Notes under the pieces: generated by a model
What the model saw: the letters and a program-made list of their open reading frames with translations, nothing else
Database searches by the model: none
Told to the model about the DNA's origin: nothing
Translations under genes and position numbers: made by a program
Shown here: piece by piece, positions 26,571 through 35,856 of the stretch
How positions within the stretch are numbered: position 1 is the first letter of the stretch
How the letters are laid out: every line of letters begins with the position of its first letter
NCBI GenBank assembly: GCA_026192395.1
Contig: WACF01000001.1
Span: 2,478,309 to 2,542,308 of the forward strand
Reading direction: 5' to 3'
From: Proteobacteria bacterium 005FR1
GTDB lineage: Bacteria > Pseudomonadota > Gammaproteobacteria > Pseudomonadales > Cellvibrionaceae
Length of the DNA: 64,000 bases

Positions 26571-28400
26571 CTAGAGCCATTGCGCCTCATGCTGAGCTTT
26601 GTCTGCCTCAGTGTACTCGAGCTCACTATGAGCCTCGCTTTCGCTATCAGATCGAGGAGCGAATGAGCTTCCGCGTACTGCGTTTCGGCCCATGTGTTTG
26701 GCCCGATACAGTTGCTGATCCGCAGCCATGAGCAAGTCGTCCAGGCGCATCGACCTGCTACGGCTGTGACAGATTCCGATGCTGATGGTGAGAGGAAATG
26801 TTGATCCGTCCACAACGAAGGTGGCCTCGGCTATGACTTTTCGGCAATGCTCGCCGAGACTCATGGCTTCGGCGACTGTCGTTGCCGGCATGAACAGTAT
26901 GAACTCCTCGCCACCCCAGCGTGACAGCACATCCTTCTCGCGTTTGAGGGCGCTCAAGCGCGCGGCAACTTCGCTCAGCGCATCATCCCCGGCCTTGTGG
27001 CCGAAAGTGTCATTGATCTGCTTGAAGCTGTCGATGTCAACGATCGCGACTGCGACGTCCTCCTGCCATTGCAAGGCAGAATTCCAGAGCGGCTTCACGT
27101 TTTCATAGAAGCCCCGCCGGTTGTAAACACGGGTTAGCAGGTCCATTTTGGACGCTAGCTCTGCTTCCTGCCGCGCCTGCTGATTTTTTCGGAAGAGTTC
27201 TGCAAGCGCCAGCGCCAGAAAGACCGCATCCAGAACCATGCCGATATCAACGGCCCGGAAGCCAAGAAACGTGAAAGGCAAAGCCCCCCAAACCGTAAGA
27301 GCTGTTATCAAGGCCCCCAGAACCGCAGAGACGGACCCTGCAATGAAATAGGGCGCTACCGGGTTTCGAAGCCAAAGTGAGATCAAACCGAGCAACAGCA
27401 TCTCGGTGGAAAAGACCAAGACAAATGAAAATGCCGCAACGAGTGCCAGGGATTGCTTCCCGGTAACGATGGCTACGACCTCGATCGCAATCACCAGGAG
27501 ACAACCTCCGACCACCGTCCGGCGCAGTTTCGGAAAGCGCTCTCTGATGTCGAGAAATTTCAACGCAAAAGCCAAGCCTGAACAGGCAAAAGCAACCATG
27601 AAAATTGGTGGGGCCCACGCCTGCCAGTTTGTGGCATCCGGCCAGAACCACAGCATTCCATGCCCCGTGTAGGACAGATTCATCGCCAGAAAAGAAACCA
27701 GATAACCTGTATAGAAAAGGTATCGGGAAAGCTGTAAGCGCAGGTAGATAAGGAAGTTGTACAACAGCAGCACCACGATGGCGCCGTAGACGAAGCCATA
27801 GAAGTAATTTTCCGATTGCTGGCGCTGCTGGATAGCATCGAAGTCCGCAAAGAATAGCGGTACCACCATCGGGTCAGGCGTGGCCACTCTGAGCAGAACC
27901 AAGGTTTGCCCGGGCGTGAACTCGTGACGAAGACGATGGATGTTGTCGGCGATGGGGCGCGCACGGACGGCGATGCGATCGCCCGAGAGCTGTCGGGCGA
28001 TCTCCGTGCCCTCTGCGAAAAAGTAGGCTTCAACCTGGTCGATCCAGCCGATGTGAACTGCAATCTCTCGTCGAACTGCCAGTTCCTGCCGGTTGAATAC
28101 TGTAAAGGCCAACCACACAGGCGGCGCGCCGATGCCGAAACTGGGAATGGCTTCTCCCGAAAGCCTGAAGCGTCCCTCCTGCCAGCCTTTGAGGGCCTCG
28201 GACGGAGAGATTGCTCCCTCGCTTTCCTGGAAATAGCTCAGATACTGTCCGACCGGTGAATCATAGTGCGATCCCGCATCAAGGCCCGGCACAGCTGCAT
28301 TCGCGGCGCTGACCAGGGTCAGCCACGAACTCGTGAGGATCAGGAGGAGAAGTCTCGGAGTTACGGAGCGGCACTGTAGCCGGCGCGGTAGTCTGAGCAT
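26571..28400 (-). CDS. 7TM-DISM sensor diguanylate cyclase
   Basis: 609 residues. A signal peptide (about 1-36) leads to an extracellular 7TMR-DISMED2 sensor domain (about 40-180). Seven membrane helices follow (about 195-400), then a short coiled segment and a GGDEF domain with GGEEF at 496-500. REKD stands five residues before it as an intact inhibitory I-site. The protein should therefore make c-di-GMP under product control in response to an outside ligand, often a carbohydrate or similar molecule in this family. The last 40 residues are an acidic, Ser/Glu-rich tail of no known role. It is convergent with the small secreted protein gene. Confidence 0.93.
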   Translation of the reverse strand: MLRLPRRLQCRSVTPRLLLLILTSSWLTLVSAANAAVPGLDAGSHYDSPVGQYLSYFQESEGAISPSEALKGWQEGRFRLSGEAIPSFGIGAPPVWLAFTVFNRQELAVRREIAVHIGWIDQVEAYFFAEGTEIARQLSGDRIAVRARPIADNIHRLRHEFTPGQTLVLLRVATPDPMVVPLFFADFDAIQQRQQSENYFYGFVYGAIVVLLLYNFLIYLRLQLSRYLFYTGYLVSFLAMNLSYTGHGMLWFWPDATNWQAWAPPIFMVAFACSGLAFALKFLDIRERFPKLRRTVVGGCLLVIAIEVVAIVTGKQSLALVAAFSFVLVFSTEMLLLGLISLWLRNPVAPYFIAGSVSAVLGALITALTVWGALPFTFLGFRAVDIGMVLDAVFLALALAELFRKNQQARQEAELASKMDLLTRVYNRRGFYENVKPLWNSALQWQEDVAVAIVDIDSFKQINDTFGHKAGDDALSEVAARLSALKREKDVLSRWGGEEFILFMPATTVAEAMSLGEHCRKVIAEATFVVDGSTFPLTISIGICHSRSRSMRLDDLLMAADQQLYRAKHMGRNAVRGSSFAPRSDSESEAHSELEYTEADKAQHEAQWL

Positions 28401-28682
28401 CCACAGCCTCGGAAAAGCAAGGAGTCAGCAGGACCGCCCGACCCAGTCGCCCTGCAGAAGATGAAATCAGCTCAAAGTCTATTGAGTCTCCCGCAAGCTG
28501 CAAACCGCTTTCGAGGGAGCTTTGCAGAAGTTTTCACTCACGATTTCAGCGTGCACTTTTGTGGGGCATTGCCGCCTGAGGCAGCGCGCCGCACCGGCAG
28601 CCGGTGTTAACGACCGGTCTAATCCCCGCATCCGGAAATCCGGTCACCATGGAGATAAACAAATCCCGGTGCGTTTTGTCGA

Positions 28683-29054
28683 TCAATACCGCGCAATGGA
28701 GATCAGCACCAGCAATGCCGCACCCAGGAAGGCGACGATCACGTTGACCAGCATGCTCCATCGTGCACGATAGCCTGGCGGAAATTCGTCGGGATTAAGC
28801 GAGCGAATGACCAGAGCGTATTGACGGGTGGAGAACAAGGCGCAGAAGACGCCGAGCAGAAGAAAACCCGCACCCAGCCAAAAGCCGAGGCTGAATCGAA
28901 GCGGCGAAATGTGTTCGGGCGCAAGTGCTCGCAAAAGCATGCCAGCCCGCTCCACCACGAAGCCGAATGCAATCAACGCAAGGCTGGTGCGATTCCAGGC
29001 CAGCAGGGTGCGCTCCGCTGCGAACAACACCCTTGGATCTTTCAGGTCCGACAT
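28683..29054 (-). CDS. DUF202 family inner membrane protein (YidH-like)
   Basis: 123 residues with the DUF202 signature AAERTLLAWNRTSLALIAFGF followed by two further membrane helices, three in all. The signature is at about residues 12-32. Function in bacteria is unknown; eukaryotic relatives sit in vacuolar transporter chaperone complexes. It starts 16 bp after the end of the lysophospholipase-like gene on the same strand, so the two may share a transcript. Confidence 0.88.
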   Translation of the reverse strand: MSDLKDPRVLFAAERTLLAWNRTSLALIAFGFVVERAGMLLRALAPEHISPLRFSLGFWLGAGFLLLGVFCALFSTRQYALVIRSLNPDEFPPGYRARWSMLVNVIVAFLGAALLVLISIARY

Positions 29055-29070
29055 CCTGCCACCGAACGGC

Positions 29071-29922
29071 CTACTCGCCGCTGTCCAGGTCGGTGCTGCC
29101 CGCCAACCAGTTTTCTATCAGGCCCAGTACCAGCGGTGCTTCAGGCTCGTTCAGAAGCTCGTGATAAGCATCGGGGTAGTACTTGAGGTGCTTCCTTTGC
29201 GAGCCAATTGACTCGAACAGCGCTTTGGCTCCTTTCGGGTCAACGAGCAGATCGTGACCACCCTGCACGATGAGAACCGGCAGCGTGATCTGAGCGGCAT
29301 CACGGCGCGCCCGGGACATCGCGCCACCGAGGACCAGCGCCAGTCCGATCGACATCGGGCCTGTGTGGACCAGCGGATCGTTCCGGTAGTCCTGAACCAC
29401 GTCAGAATCACGGCTGATGCCTTCTGGATCCAGTTTGCGGAACTGGGCGCGTGGCCGGATTCGATGCAGCAGCCCTACTTTGATTTTCTGCCCGAGAGTT
29501 GGCTCTGCCGAACTCATGATCGCCGGAGCAGACAGAATGGTCTCATTCACCTCCTGCTGGTGATCGATCAGGTAGTTCGCAGTGATCAAACCACCCATGC
29601 TGTGTCCAAACAGAATCAACTTCTTGCCCGGGTGCCGCTCCTTCACCCACAGCACCATACGCTGTAGATTTTCGGTGAAGTCCTCGATCGCATCGGCATG
29701 GCAGCGGGGCCCTTCCGACTTGCCGTGGCCTAGATGATCAAAACCGTAAACGGCATAACCCATGGGTACGAAGTGGTGCACCAGCGGCCGGTATCGGCCG
29801 CTGTGCTCGGCGAGACCGTGGACGATCAGCATGATCGCCTGCGGCTCGCCGCTCGGGAGCCACCATTGGCGGAAGATCTTTTTGCCATGTCGGCCCGTGA
29901 AAAAATCCTCTTCGTGCTGCAT
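29071..29922 (-). CDS. Alpha/beta hydrolase, monoacylglycerol lipase type
   Basis: 283 residues in the serine aminopeptidase S33 / monoglyceride lipase group. The nucleophile elbow is GHSMGG near residue 107. The acid is in LLVDPKG and the catalytic His in YHELLNE, giving a complete triad in the right order. The N-terminal FTGRHGKKIFRQWW is typical. It likely cleaves monoacylglycerols or related esters in the cytoplasm, since there is no signal peptide. It lies between a carboxylesterase gene upstream and the DUF202 gene downstream on one strand. Confidence 0.87.
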   Translation of the reverse strand: MQHEEDFFTGRHGKKIFRQWWLPSGEPQAIMLIVHGLAEHSGRYRPLVHHFVPMGYAVYGFDHLGHGKSEGPRCHADAIEDFTENLQRMVLWVKERHPGKKLILFGHSMGGLITANYLIDHQQEVNETILSAPAIMSSAEPTLGQKIKVGLLHRIRPRAQFRKLDPEGISRDSDVVQDYRNDPLVHTGPMSIGLALVLGGAMSRARRDAAQITLPVLIVQGGHDLLVDPKGAKALFESIGSQRKHLKYYPDAYHELLNEPEAPLVLGLIENWLAGSTDLDSGE

Positions 29923-29977
29923 CAGTACCCCTCGTTCTTATGCGTTTTCAGATTGCAGTTTGTGTTTCGAAACGGGA

Positions 29978-31543
29978 TCACGGTCGATTAGAGGCGTTCA
30001 ACTTATCGTAAAACTCCCAGACGCCCGGCAGCAGGTTATCACCTTGCACTACACCCTTCTTGGTCTCGGTGTTGAACTCTACGTAGTGGCGATTCTCCCG
30101 GGTATATGGCTTCCACTCTGGACGGTCCGCTTCATTGGGGTTGCCGGTTTTCGCAAAGGCCACCCAATAGTCGGACATGATCTCCGCCATTTCCTGCTCG
30201 TGGGGAATGTCTTCCCGGTAATTATCGAAGACGTACTGGATTTCCGCCGCGTGGTAGGCGCCGAGCTTTTCCTTCATGGGGCCGGACGGACGATGGCTGA
30301 AGTAGTAGAGCCAGGCGGGCTGATCCACGTTCGCAGTCATCATCGCCCAGGTGGGCATCGACCAGCTCACAAAGCTGTCCCGGAATGCGTCCAGCGTGGA
30401 CTGGCGCAGATCATCGGCGGGATACAGCTGCAGATACTCGTCGGCATAGCCGCCGTAACGTTGCTTCACGCCCTTGATGTAGGCCTCTTTGCTGGCTGGC
30501 AATCGTGCAGCGGCACCCAGCGTCGTGCCCTCATCGGAATTGAAGCCAACGATCACCGGCACCGGGTTCTGCTTGCCTTCGGCCATGATGTTGTAGATCT
30601 GATCCGGGAATACCCAGCCGTCCACAATGCCCTGGGTACGAAAGCCGCTGGCCTCAGCCACGGCCATGATTGCGTGAGCAGGCAAGGCGCGCAGTGCGGC
30701 AAGGCCGGCCTTTTTGCTACCGAGCGCCTCGGCGGCGAATTGCTTGCCCATGGATTCGGCTGAAGCCTGCCCCGCCACATCGGTCTTCAACTGCGGCATC
30801 GGGCTCAGCACCGCGCCGCTTTGGCCAATGGCGCCATGGAAGAGGTCCTTCGCCAGGGGCGAAGCCACCAGATGATTCACGCTCCAGGAACCCGCGGACT
30901 CACCGAAGATGGTGACCTGGTCCGGATCGCCACCGAAGGCGGCGATGTTTTCCTGCACCCATTTTAGTGCCTGGATCTGATCGGTGGTGCCCTGGTTGCC
31001 GGAGGCCTTGTGGGGAGACTCCGCAGTAAGTTCCGGATGAGAGAAGTAGCCAAGCGGCCCGAGGCGATAGTTGATGGTTACCACCACCACACCTTTCCTG
31101 GTCAGGTTGGAACCGTCGTAAACGTCGACCGAGCCACCGCCTCGTGTCAGCGCACCGCCATGAATCCAGACCATTACCGGCAGCTTTTCCGCCGACTTGC
31201 CGTCGTCCAGATTGGCTGGCGTCCAGACGTTCAGGTAAAGACAGTCTTCGCTGGTGGGGAAGGCCGGCCGCGAGAAAAAGCTACCTTCCGGATAGGGAAC
31301 CTGGATGCAGTTGGGCCCGTACTGTTCGGCCAATCTCACGCCCTGCCACTTCGGCGCGGGTTCCGCCGGCTTCCAGCGGCGCTCACCGATTGGAGGCAAG
31401 GCAAAAGGAATCCCTTTGAAAGCATTGACGCCGTGCTCGCTTTGCCCCTGCAATTTGCCCTGGGGCGTGGAGATGGTGACCGGGGCCGCCAATGCCGCGG
31501 AGCCGAATGCCGCCAGTGCGGTAATCAATAGAATCTTCTTCAT
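29978..31543 (-). CDS. Secreted type B carboxylesterase
   Basis: 521 residues with a signal peptide (about 1-20, ending AALAAP). The type B carboxylesterase signature includes EDCLYLNVWTP, the oxyanion-hole GG in VWIHGGAL and the nucleophile in TIFGESAGSWS. The acid is in FNSDEGTTLG and the His in GAYHAAEIQYVF, so the triad is complete. It is exported and should hydrolyse carboxylic esters in the periplasm or outside. The hotdog thioesterase gene lies 28 bp upstream, so these two ester-cleaving enzymes may be co-transcribed. Confidence 0.92.
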   Translation of the reverse strand: MKKILLITALAAFGSAALAAPVTISTPQGKLQGQSEHGVNAFKGIPFALPPIGERRWKPAEPAPKWQGVRLAEQYGPNCIQVPYPEGSFFSRPAFPTSEDCLYLNVWTPANLDDGKSAEKLPVMVWIHGGALTRGGGSVDVYDGSNLTRKGVVVVTINYRLGPLGYFSHPELTAESPHKASGNQGTTDQIQALKWVQENIAAFGGDPDQVTIFGESAGSWSVNHLVASPLAKDLFHGAIGQSGAVLSPMPQLKTDVAGQASAESMGKQFAAEALGSKKAGLAALRALPAHAIMAVAEASGFRTQGIVDGWVFPDQIYNIMAEGKQNPVPVIVGFNSDEGTTLGAAARLPASKEAYIKGVKQRYGGYADEYLQLYPADDLRQSTLDAFRDSFVSWSMPTWAMMTANVDQPAWLYYFSHRPSGPMKEKLGAYHAAEIQYVFDNYREDIPHEQEMAEIMSDYWVAFAKTGNPNEADRPEWKPYTRENRHYVEFNTETKKGVVQGDNLLPGVWEFYDKLNASNRP

Positions 31544-31571
31544 ACTGCCTCCCTAATCCGTCTAAGGGTCG

Positions 31572-32009
31572 TTATTGTTGTTGCACCTTGATAACGGCCA
31601 TGGTGAGCCGCGAGATGCAGGTGAGTTTGTTGTTGTCGTCGTACAGGCGAATGTCCCAGACCTGGGATGTACGCCCCACGTAAGCCGGTTTGGCGATGGC
31701 GGTGACGGTGCCCTGGCGAACACCCCGGACGTGATTGGCATTGATTTCCTGGCCCACGCAGGCGTATTTTTCGCGGTCGACCAGCATGTTGGCGGCCACG
31801 CTGCCCACGGTTTCCGCCAGTGCCACATTCGCGCCGCCATGCACGAGGCCCATGGGCTGGAAGACTTTCTCGGTGGCTGGCATGGTGGCTTTCAGATAGT
31901 CGGGGCCCACTTCCGTGATGCGGATATCGAGATGACCCGCCAGGGTGCCACCGAATCGTTCCTGTAACTCCTCGGCGGTGAAGGGCCGGGGCCAAATGGA
32001 TTCTGTCAT
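31572..32009 (-). CDS. Hotdog-fold thioesterase (PaaI/MenI/EntH-like)
   Basis: 145 residues from ATG at 32009. The core GLVHGGANVALAETVGSVAAN (starting near residue 57) is the hotdog helix motif with the catalytic Glu of the PaaI/YdiI family. Proteins of this group hydrolyse small aromatic or hydroxy-acyl-CoA thioesters. A longer frame begins with GTG at 32060 but adds residues not expected in the family. No strong ribosome binding site is seen before 32009, so the start is not certain. It is upstream of the carboxylesterase gene. Confidence 0.85.
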   Translation of the reverse strand: MTESIWPRPFTAEELQERFGGTLAGHLDIRITEVGPDYLKATMPATEKVFQPMGLVHGGANVALAETVGSVAANMLVDREKYACVGQEINANHVRGVRQGTVTAIAKPAYVGRTSQVWDIRLYDDNNKLTCISRLTMAVIKVQQQ

Positions 32010-32175
32010 GGATACTGCTACCGCTACTTTGACTCGGCCGTTGATTATGGCGAATCGCACCTGCCTTCACAACGAATGAACCTTTCGACCGACGAACCTT
32101 TCCATTAGCGAAACCTTGGCCCGACCATTGCGGCCCAAGGAAGCAGCGACAACAAAGTGAATTGGAGGAACAGCA

Positions 32176-32925
32176 ATGACGGTCTTGGCTCAGCCCTTGC
32201 GCTGCATCGCCCATCGCGGCGGTCGGGCGCACGGCGTGGAAAATACCCTAGCGACGATTCAGAAAAGCCTGGACATGGGCGTGGACGGAATCGAAATCGA
32301 CGTCTGGCAGCTGCATGGAAAGCTACTGGTGACCCACGACCGCCAGCTGGGCCGGGTAATTCGCGGACAAGGTCGGCTACTGGATCTGCCCGCCGAGGCC
32401 ATCCCTGAACTGCGCAACTACGATGACTCGACGGTCCCGAGCCTCTGGGAAGTTCTGGAGCTGGTGGGCGACCGCGCGATGCTGAACATCGAAATCAAAG
32501 GGCCGGACAGCGCGGCCCTGGTCGCGCAGACGGTGCAAAGCTTCAGCCACGACAAGCAGGTGGATCTTACAAACTATGTGATCTCCAGCTTCGACCATCA
32601 TCAGCTGTTGTGGCTGAAAGAGAACGCCCCGGCCATTCGCCGTGGCGTCTTGCTGGGCACGATCCCGCTCGATTACGCGGCCTGCGCCGAGGCGCTGGAT
32701 GCCTGGTCAATACACCCGAGCATCGACTTTATCAGCACCGCGCTGGTGGACGACGCCCGGCGGAGGGGCTTGGAGGTATGGGTCTACACGGTGAATGATC
32801 CGAAAGATTTCCGCGACCTGGCGGCCATGGGCGTGACCGGCGTTTTCGCCGACTACCCCGAGCGGGTGCTCGAGTTCAATCGCGGCGAACACACCTTTGA
32901 GCTGACTGATTGGCTGCCGAGCTAA
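32176..32925 (+). CDS. Glycerophosphodiester phosphodiesterase
   Basis: 249 residues, cytoplasmic GDPD of the UgpQ type, which releases glycerol 3-phosphate from glycerophosphodiesters. It begins with the metal-binding and catalytic stretch CIAHRGGRAHGVENTL, followed by GVDGIEIDVW and VTHDRQLGR. These supply the His pair and acidic metal ligands. GGAGGA sits 6 nt before the ATG. It is divergent from the thioesterase gene and convergent, 3 bp apart, with the DUF255 gene. Its product could be used with the GlpK pathway. Confidence 0.93.
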   Translation: MTVLAQPLRCIAHRGGRAHGVENTLATIQKSLDMGVDGIEIDVWQLHGKLLVTHDRQLGRVIRGQGRLLDLPAEAIPELRNYDDSTVPSLWEVLELVGDRAMLNIEIKGPDSAALVAQTVQSFSHDKQVDLTNYVISSFDHHQLLWLKENAPAIRRGVLLGTIPLDYAACAEALDAWSIHPSIDFISTALVDDARRRGLEVWVYTVNDPKDFRDLAAMGVTGVFADYPERVLEFNRGEHTFELTDWLPS

Positions 32926-32928
32926 GGA

Positions 32929-34773
32929 TCACACGAGCGCCGGCAGCGACTCACCCGCCAGCACGACCGCAAGTTGTGCGCTCAAGTCAGCGAGGTTCTG
33001 CTGCGGGGGCAGGCAGCCATCCGGGCCACAGATGACGCCTTCGCCCTCGTCGAGCAGAAAGAACTCCGGTGGATGGACGTCCGAGTCATTCGGCACCCGG
33101 TAACACTGCACCCGCTGACCAAACCGCTCCTGAATGGCACGCCGCCAGACTTCCATGGAAGCATCGCCCTTGAGCAGCACTTGCGGCGGGAGCTGCAAGT
33201 GCTCTTCGAGCGCCTGTAACAGGCTGTGGTGCTCGGCCGGCTGACGGAGTGCAGAAGCCCAGCCGTTGAGCAGAATGCGCCGCGCCGCATTCACATAGCG
33301 GGGCTCTCCGGCGAGGTGGCCGAGTCTGCAGAGAACCTTGGCCGCGACCCCATTGCCTGAGGGCAGAACACCGTCCTGAAAGGGCTTGCTGCGAAAGATC
33401 AGCGCTTCCGCGTCATGAGCCGTGAAGAACATCCCGCCCTGCGCCGTATCTTCGAAATTGTTGATCAGGCCTTCGGCCAGAAGGCCCAAAAAGCGGTAAT
33501 CACGATCGCGCCATTCCACCTGCAGCAGCTCCAGCAAGGCGTCCATCGTGAAGACATAGTCATCCAGATAGGCTCTGACCTTTGCGCAGCCCTGCTGCCA
33601 AGCGGTGTAGAGCCGCTGATTGACCCAGAGCTTGTCCTGAATGAAATCCATGCTGGCCTGAGCGGCCTGCAGATATTCGCGATCACAGAAAACACGCGCG
33701 GCGACGGCCAGGCCACGAACCGTTAACGCATTCCAGGCGGTGAGAACCTTGGGGTCCACGCTCTGAAGGTGACGTTTCGCATCCACCTTTACCGAGGCGG
33801 CAAAAGGCCCCTCCGGCAAGCGCATCTCCCGCAGCGCCCAGCGGGCGATTCCCCGGGCCGTTTCTTCCAGTGCAGGATCGCCAAGCAGGCTCCAGCTTTG
33901 GGCGTAAACGGCGAGAAGCAGTGCGTTGTCGTAAAGAGTCGTTTCGAGACAGGGAGCGGTCCAGCGCTGACCACTGGCATAGCGAAAGAAGCTGCCACTT
34001 GCCCGGTTCTTGATATCGCCACGAGCGATCGCCTGCAATGTCCGGTGCAGATGCCGGCGCGCCGCGTCCTGGCATTTGCCGGTCGCGGTTGCAGCCAACA
34101 GCATTCGCTCCAGATACACGGGCATGGGAAATTTGGGCGCGGTGCCAAATCCACCGTTCTCAACGTCGGCGTTCTTCAGCAGCTCTTCAATGGAGCGCTC
34201 GATGGGAATTCGGCTAAAGGTCGCATCGGCGTCGAGCGGCTGCTGAGCCTCTGCCATCGCCTCGAAGCTCTCCCGCACCCGGTCCAGCGTGGCAACGAAG
34301 TCGTCGCCCCGACTGCGGTAGTAATCACTGATGCGCAGCAGCAGATCCCGAAAGGAAATCTGCCCTTCGAGGGGACGTGCGGGGAAATAGGTGCCGGCGA
34401 GAAAAGGAAGACGGCTGCGGGGACAGAGAAATACGGTCAGCGGCCACCCGCCCGGGTGACCGGTGAGCAGTTGGTGGGCGATCTGGTAGATGCCATCGAT
34501 ATCGGGCCGCTCCTCCCGGTCCACCTTGATATTGATGAACTGGCTGTTCATCAGGCTGGCGATCTCTGGGTCGGCGAACGATTCCCTCGCCATCAGGTGA
34601 CACCAATGGCAGGCCGAGTAGCCAATGGACAGCAGAATCGGCTTGCCCTGGTCGCGGGCATATTCCAGCACGTCCTCCCGCCAGGGCTGCCAGGCGACCG
34701 GGTCGTCTTTGTGCTGCAACAGGTACCTGCTTGTAGCAAGACGCAAATTGTTATTGGTATAGGACGCTTCCAC
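32929..34773 (-). CDS. DUF255 thioredoxin-domain protein (YyaL/SSP411 family)
   Basis: 614 residues. The N-terminal thioredoxin-like domain (about 1-165) has the family mark RYLLQHKDDPVAWQPW and a CHWCH redox-type motif in GYSACHWCHLMARESF. The rest (about 190-600) is an alpha/alpha toroid like that of six-hairpin glycosidases and epimerases. Bacterial members are usually some 60-80 residues longer, so this one is a little compact, with no break visible. The function is not established. It shares a divergent promoter region with the DUF3224 gene. Confidence 0.9.
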   Translation of the reverse strand: MEASYTNNNLRLATSRYLLQHKDDPVAWQPWREDVLEYARDQGKPILLSIGYSACHWCHLMARESFADPEIASLMNSQFINIKVDREERPDIDGIYQIAHQLLTGHPGGWPLTVFLCPRSRLPFLAGTYFPARPLEGQISFRDLLLRISDYYRSRGDDFVATLDRVRESFEAMAEAQQPLDADATFSRIPIERSIEELLKNADVENGGFGTAPKFPMPVYLERMLLAATATGKCQDAARRHLHRTLQAIARGDIKNRASGSFFRYASGQRWTAPCLETTLYDNALLLAVYAQSWSLLGDPALEETARGIARWALREMRLPEGPFAASVKVDAKRHLQSVDPKVLTAWNALTVRGLAVAARVFCDREYLQAAQASMDFIQDKLWVNQRLYTAWQQGCAKVRAYLDDYVFTMDALLELLQVEWRDRDYRFLGLLAEGLINNFEDTAQGGMFFTAHDAEALIFRSKPFQDGVLPSGNGVAAKVLCRLGHLAGEPRYVNAARRILLNGWASALRQPAEHHSLLQALEEHLQLPPQVLLKGDASMEVWRRAIQERFGQRVQCYRVPNDSDVHPPEFFLLDEGEGVICGPDGCLPPQQNLADLSAQLAVVLAGESLPALV

Positions 34774-34937
34774 GGAAGGACGTCACCTCGGTCGAAGGAA
34801 CTGCCAAGATAGCGAATATCGTGACAAAGTGCGAGAGTCGTGAGTTCGATGAGACCTATTTGTATCCTAGCGGCCTGCGACAGCATCGACGCTGCCGCAA
34901 CCGAAACGCTTATGGATTAGCTGATTCAGGAGCTTGC

Positions 34938-35332
34938 ATGAAAGCATCAGGAGAGTTTTCGGTTGACCTCAACCCCTTGTCGTCATTTGCAGATGGTGCA
35001 CGAGGACTCCAACTCGGACGCATGTCCATTGATAAAAGCTTCGAAGGTGATCTGATCGCAACAAGCAAGGCGAAATGCTCAGCGCCCGCGCACCAGTCCA
35101 GGGCTCGGCCGGCTACGTGGCCATCGAACAGGTCACAGGCACACTGAATGGCAAAAAAGGGAGCTTCGTTCTGCAACACTTCGGGACCATGAAGCGCGGC
35201 GACGATCGACTGATTCTTGAAGTGGTTCCCGATGCGGGAACAGATGAACTGACGGGCCTATCCGGGAGCATGACGATCGAGCTCAAGGACGACAGGCATT
35301 TTCATGAGTTTGACTATCGGCTCGGAGACTAG
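34938..35332 (+). pseudogene. DUF3224 family protein gene with a 1-nt frameshift
   Basis: The first frame (ATG 34938, AGGAG 5 nt before it) gives MKASGEFSVDL, then [13 protein letters not shown] and ATSKAK, which is the N-terminal half of a DUF3224 protein. The second half continues in another frame from about 35071: [20 protein letters not shown] and a normal C-terminus ending at 35332. Adding one base at 35069-35071 (AAGGCG to AAGGGCG) restores one continuous frame with the expected ATSKGEMLSA junction. Either the gene is recently broken or the base is a sequencing error in a short G run. The intact family is about 130 residues, beta-barrel-like, function unknown. Confidence 0.85.
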
Positions 35333-35419
35333 CGACTTCCGAAAATAATACATTTCGGCGATTCATTTCGCTCGGCGTTTCCCTAGCATAACGCACTTTT
35401 TCTGGCAGGGAGGCCGGAC

Positions 35420-35842
35420 GTGAGAGCATTTTGTCTCGCCATTATTGTTCTTGGTGGCTGCGCGACGATGTCAGAGCCCGACATGATCAGCAATTTGCGG
35501 GCGAATCAGCAACCAGTTCTGCTTCAATCCATCCACTCTGATTTACTTGGAAAATTCACGCCCGTCGAACAAGCCACAAAGACCGACGTGTACGTGCATC
35601 ATTCCGGAAGAGTTCCGTTTACCGGCGACTGCGATGATTACCAGGCAGCGGCCCGGTACCGCTTAACCGAGGCCGGCTTTGTTCCGGTTGCGGTAACCGG
35701 CTTTATGGGGGACGGCAAATTCCATGTTTTCACCTGTGCAGTGCAGACAAAGCTGGTTTGCCTCGATCCGAACTACCAGAACGTCCAAACGCTGAACACG
35801 CTCCGAGGCGTTTACCGAAACATCACCTTGTACCCGCTCTGA
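35420..35842 (+). CDS. Small lipoprotein with transglutaminase-like cysteine peptidase core
   Basis: 140 residues from GTG at 35420, with AGGGAGG 6 nt upstream. The N-terminus is a short hydrophobic signal with lipobox LGGC (Cys14). The body has FTGDCDDYQAAARYRLTEAG, in which Cys71 in GDCDD looks like the catalytic cysteine of bacterial transglutaminase-like cysteine proteases. FHVFTC supplies His102 and CLDPNYQ supplies Asp116, in the right order. The family is often linked to envelope or biofilm protein turnover. The domain is small and I have no alignment, so this is a likely rather than certain assignment. It is monocistronic. Confidence 0.55.
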   Translation: MRAFCLAIIVLGGCATMSEPDMISNLRANQQPVLLQSIHSDLLGKFTPVEQATKTDVYVHHSGRVPFTGDCDDYQAAARYRLTEAGFVPVAVTGFMGDGKFHVFTCAVQTKLVCLDPNYQNVQTLNTLRGVYRNITLYPL

Positions 35843-35856
35843 ATCGCGCCTCAAAG

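Noticed and set aside
28560-28625. Small hairpins between the 7TM-DISM cyclase and the DUF202 gene as an RNA gene
   Set aside because: Stems are only about five bases, with no promoter or T-run.
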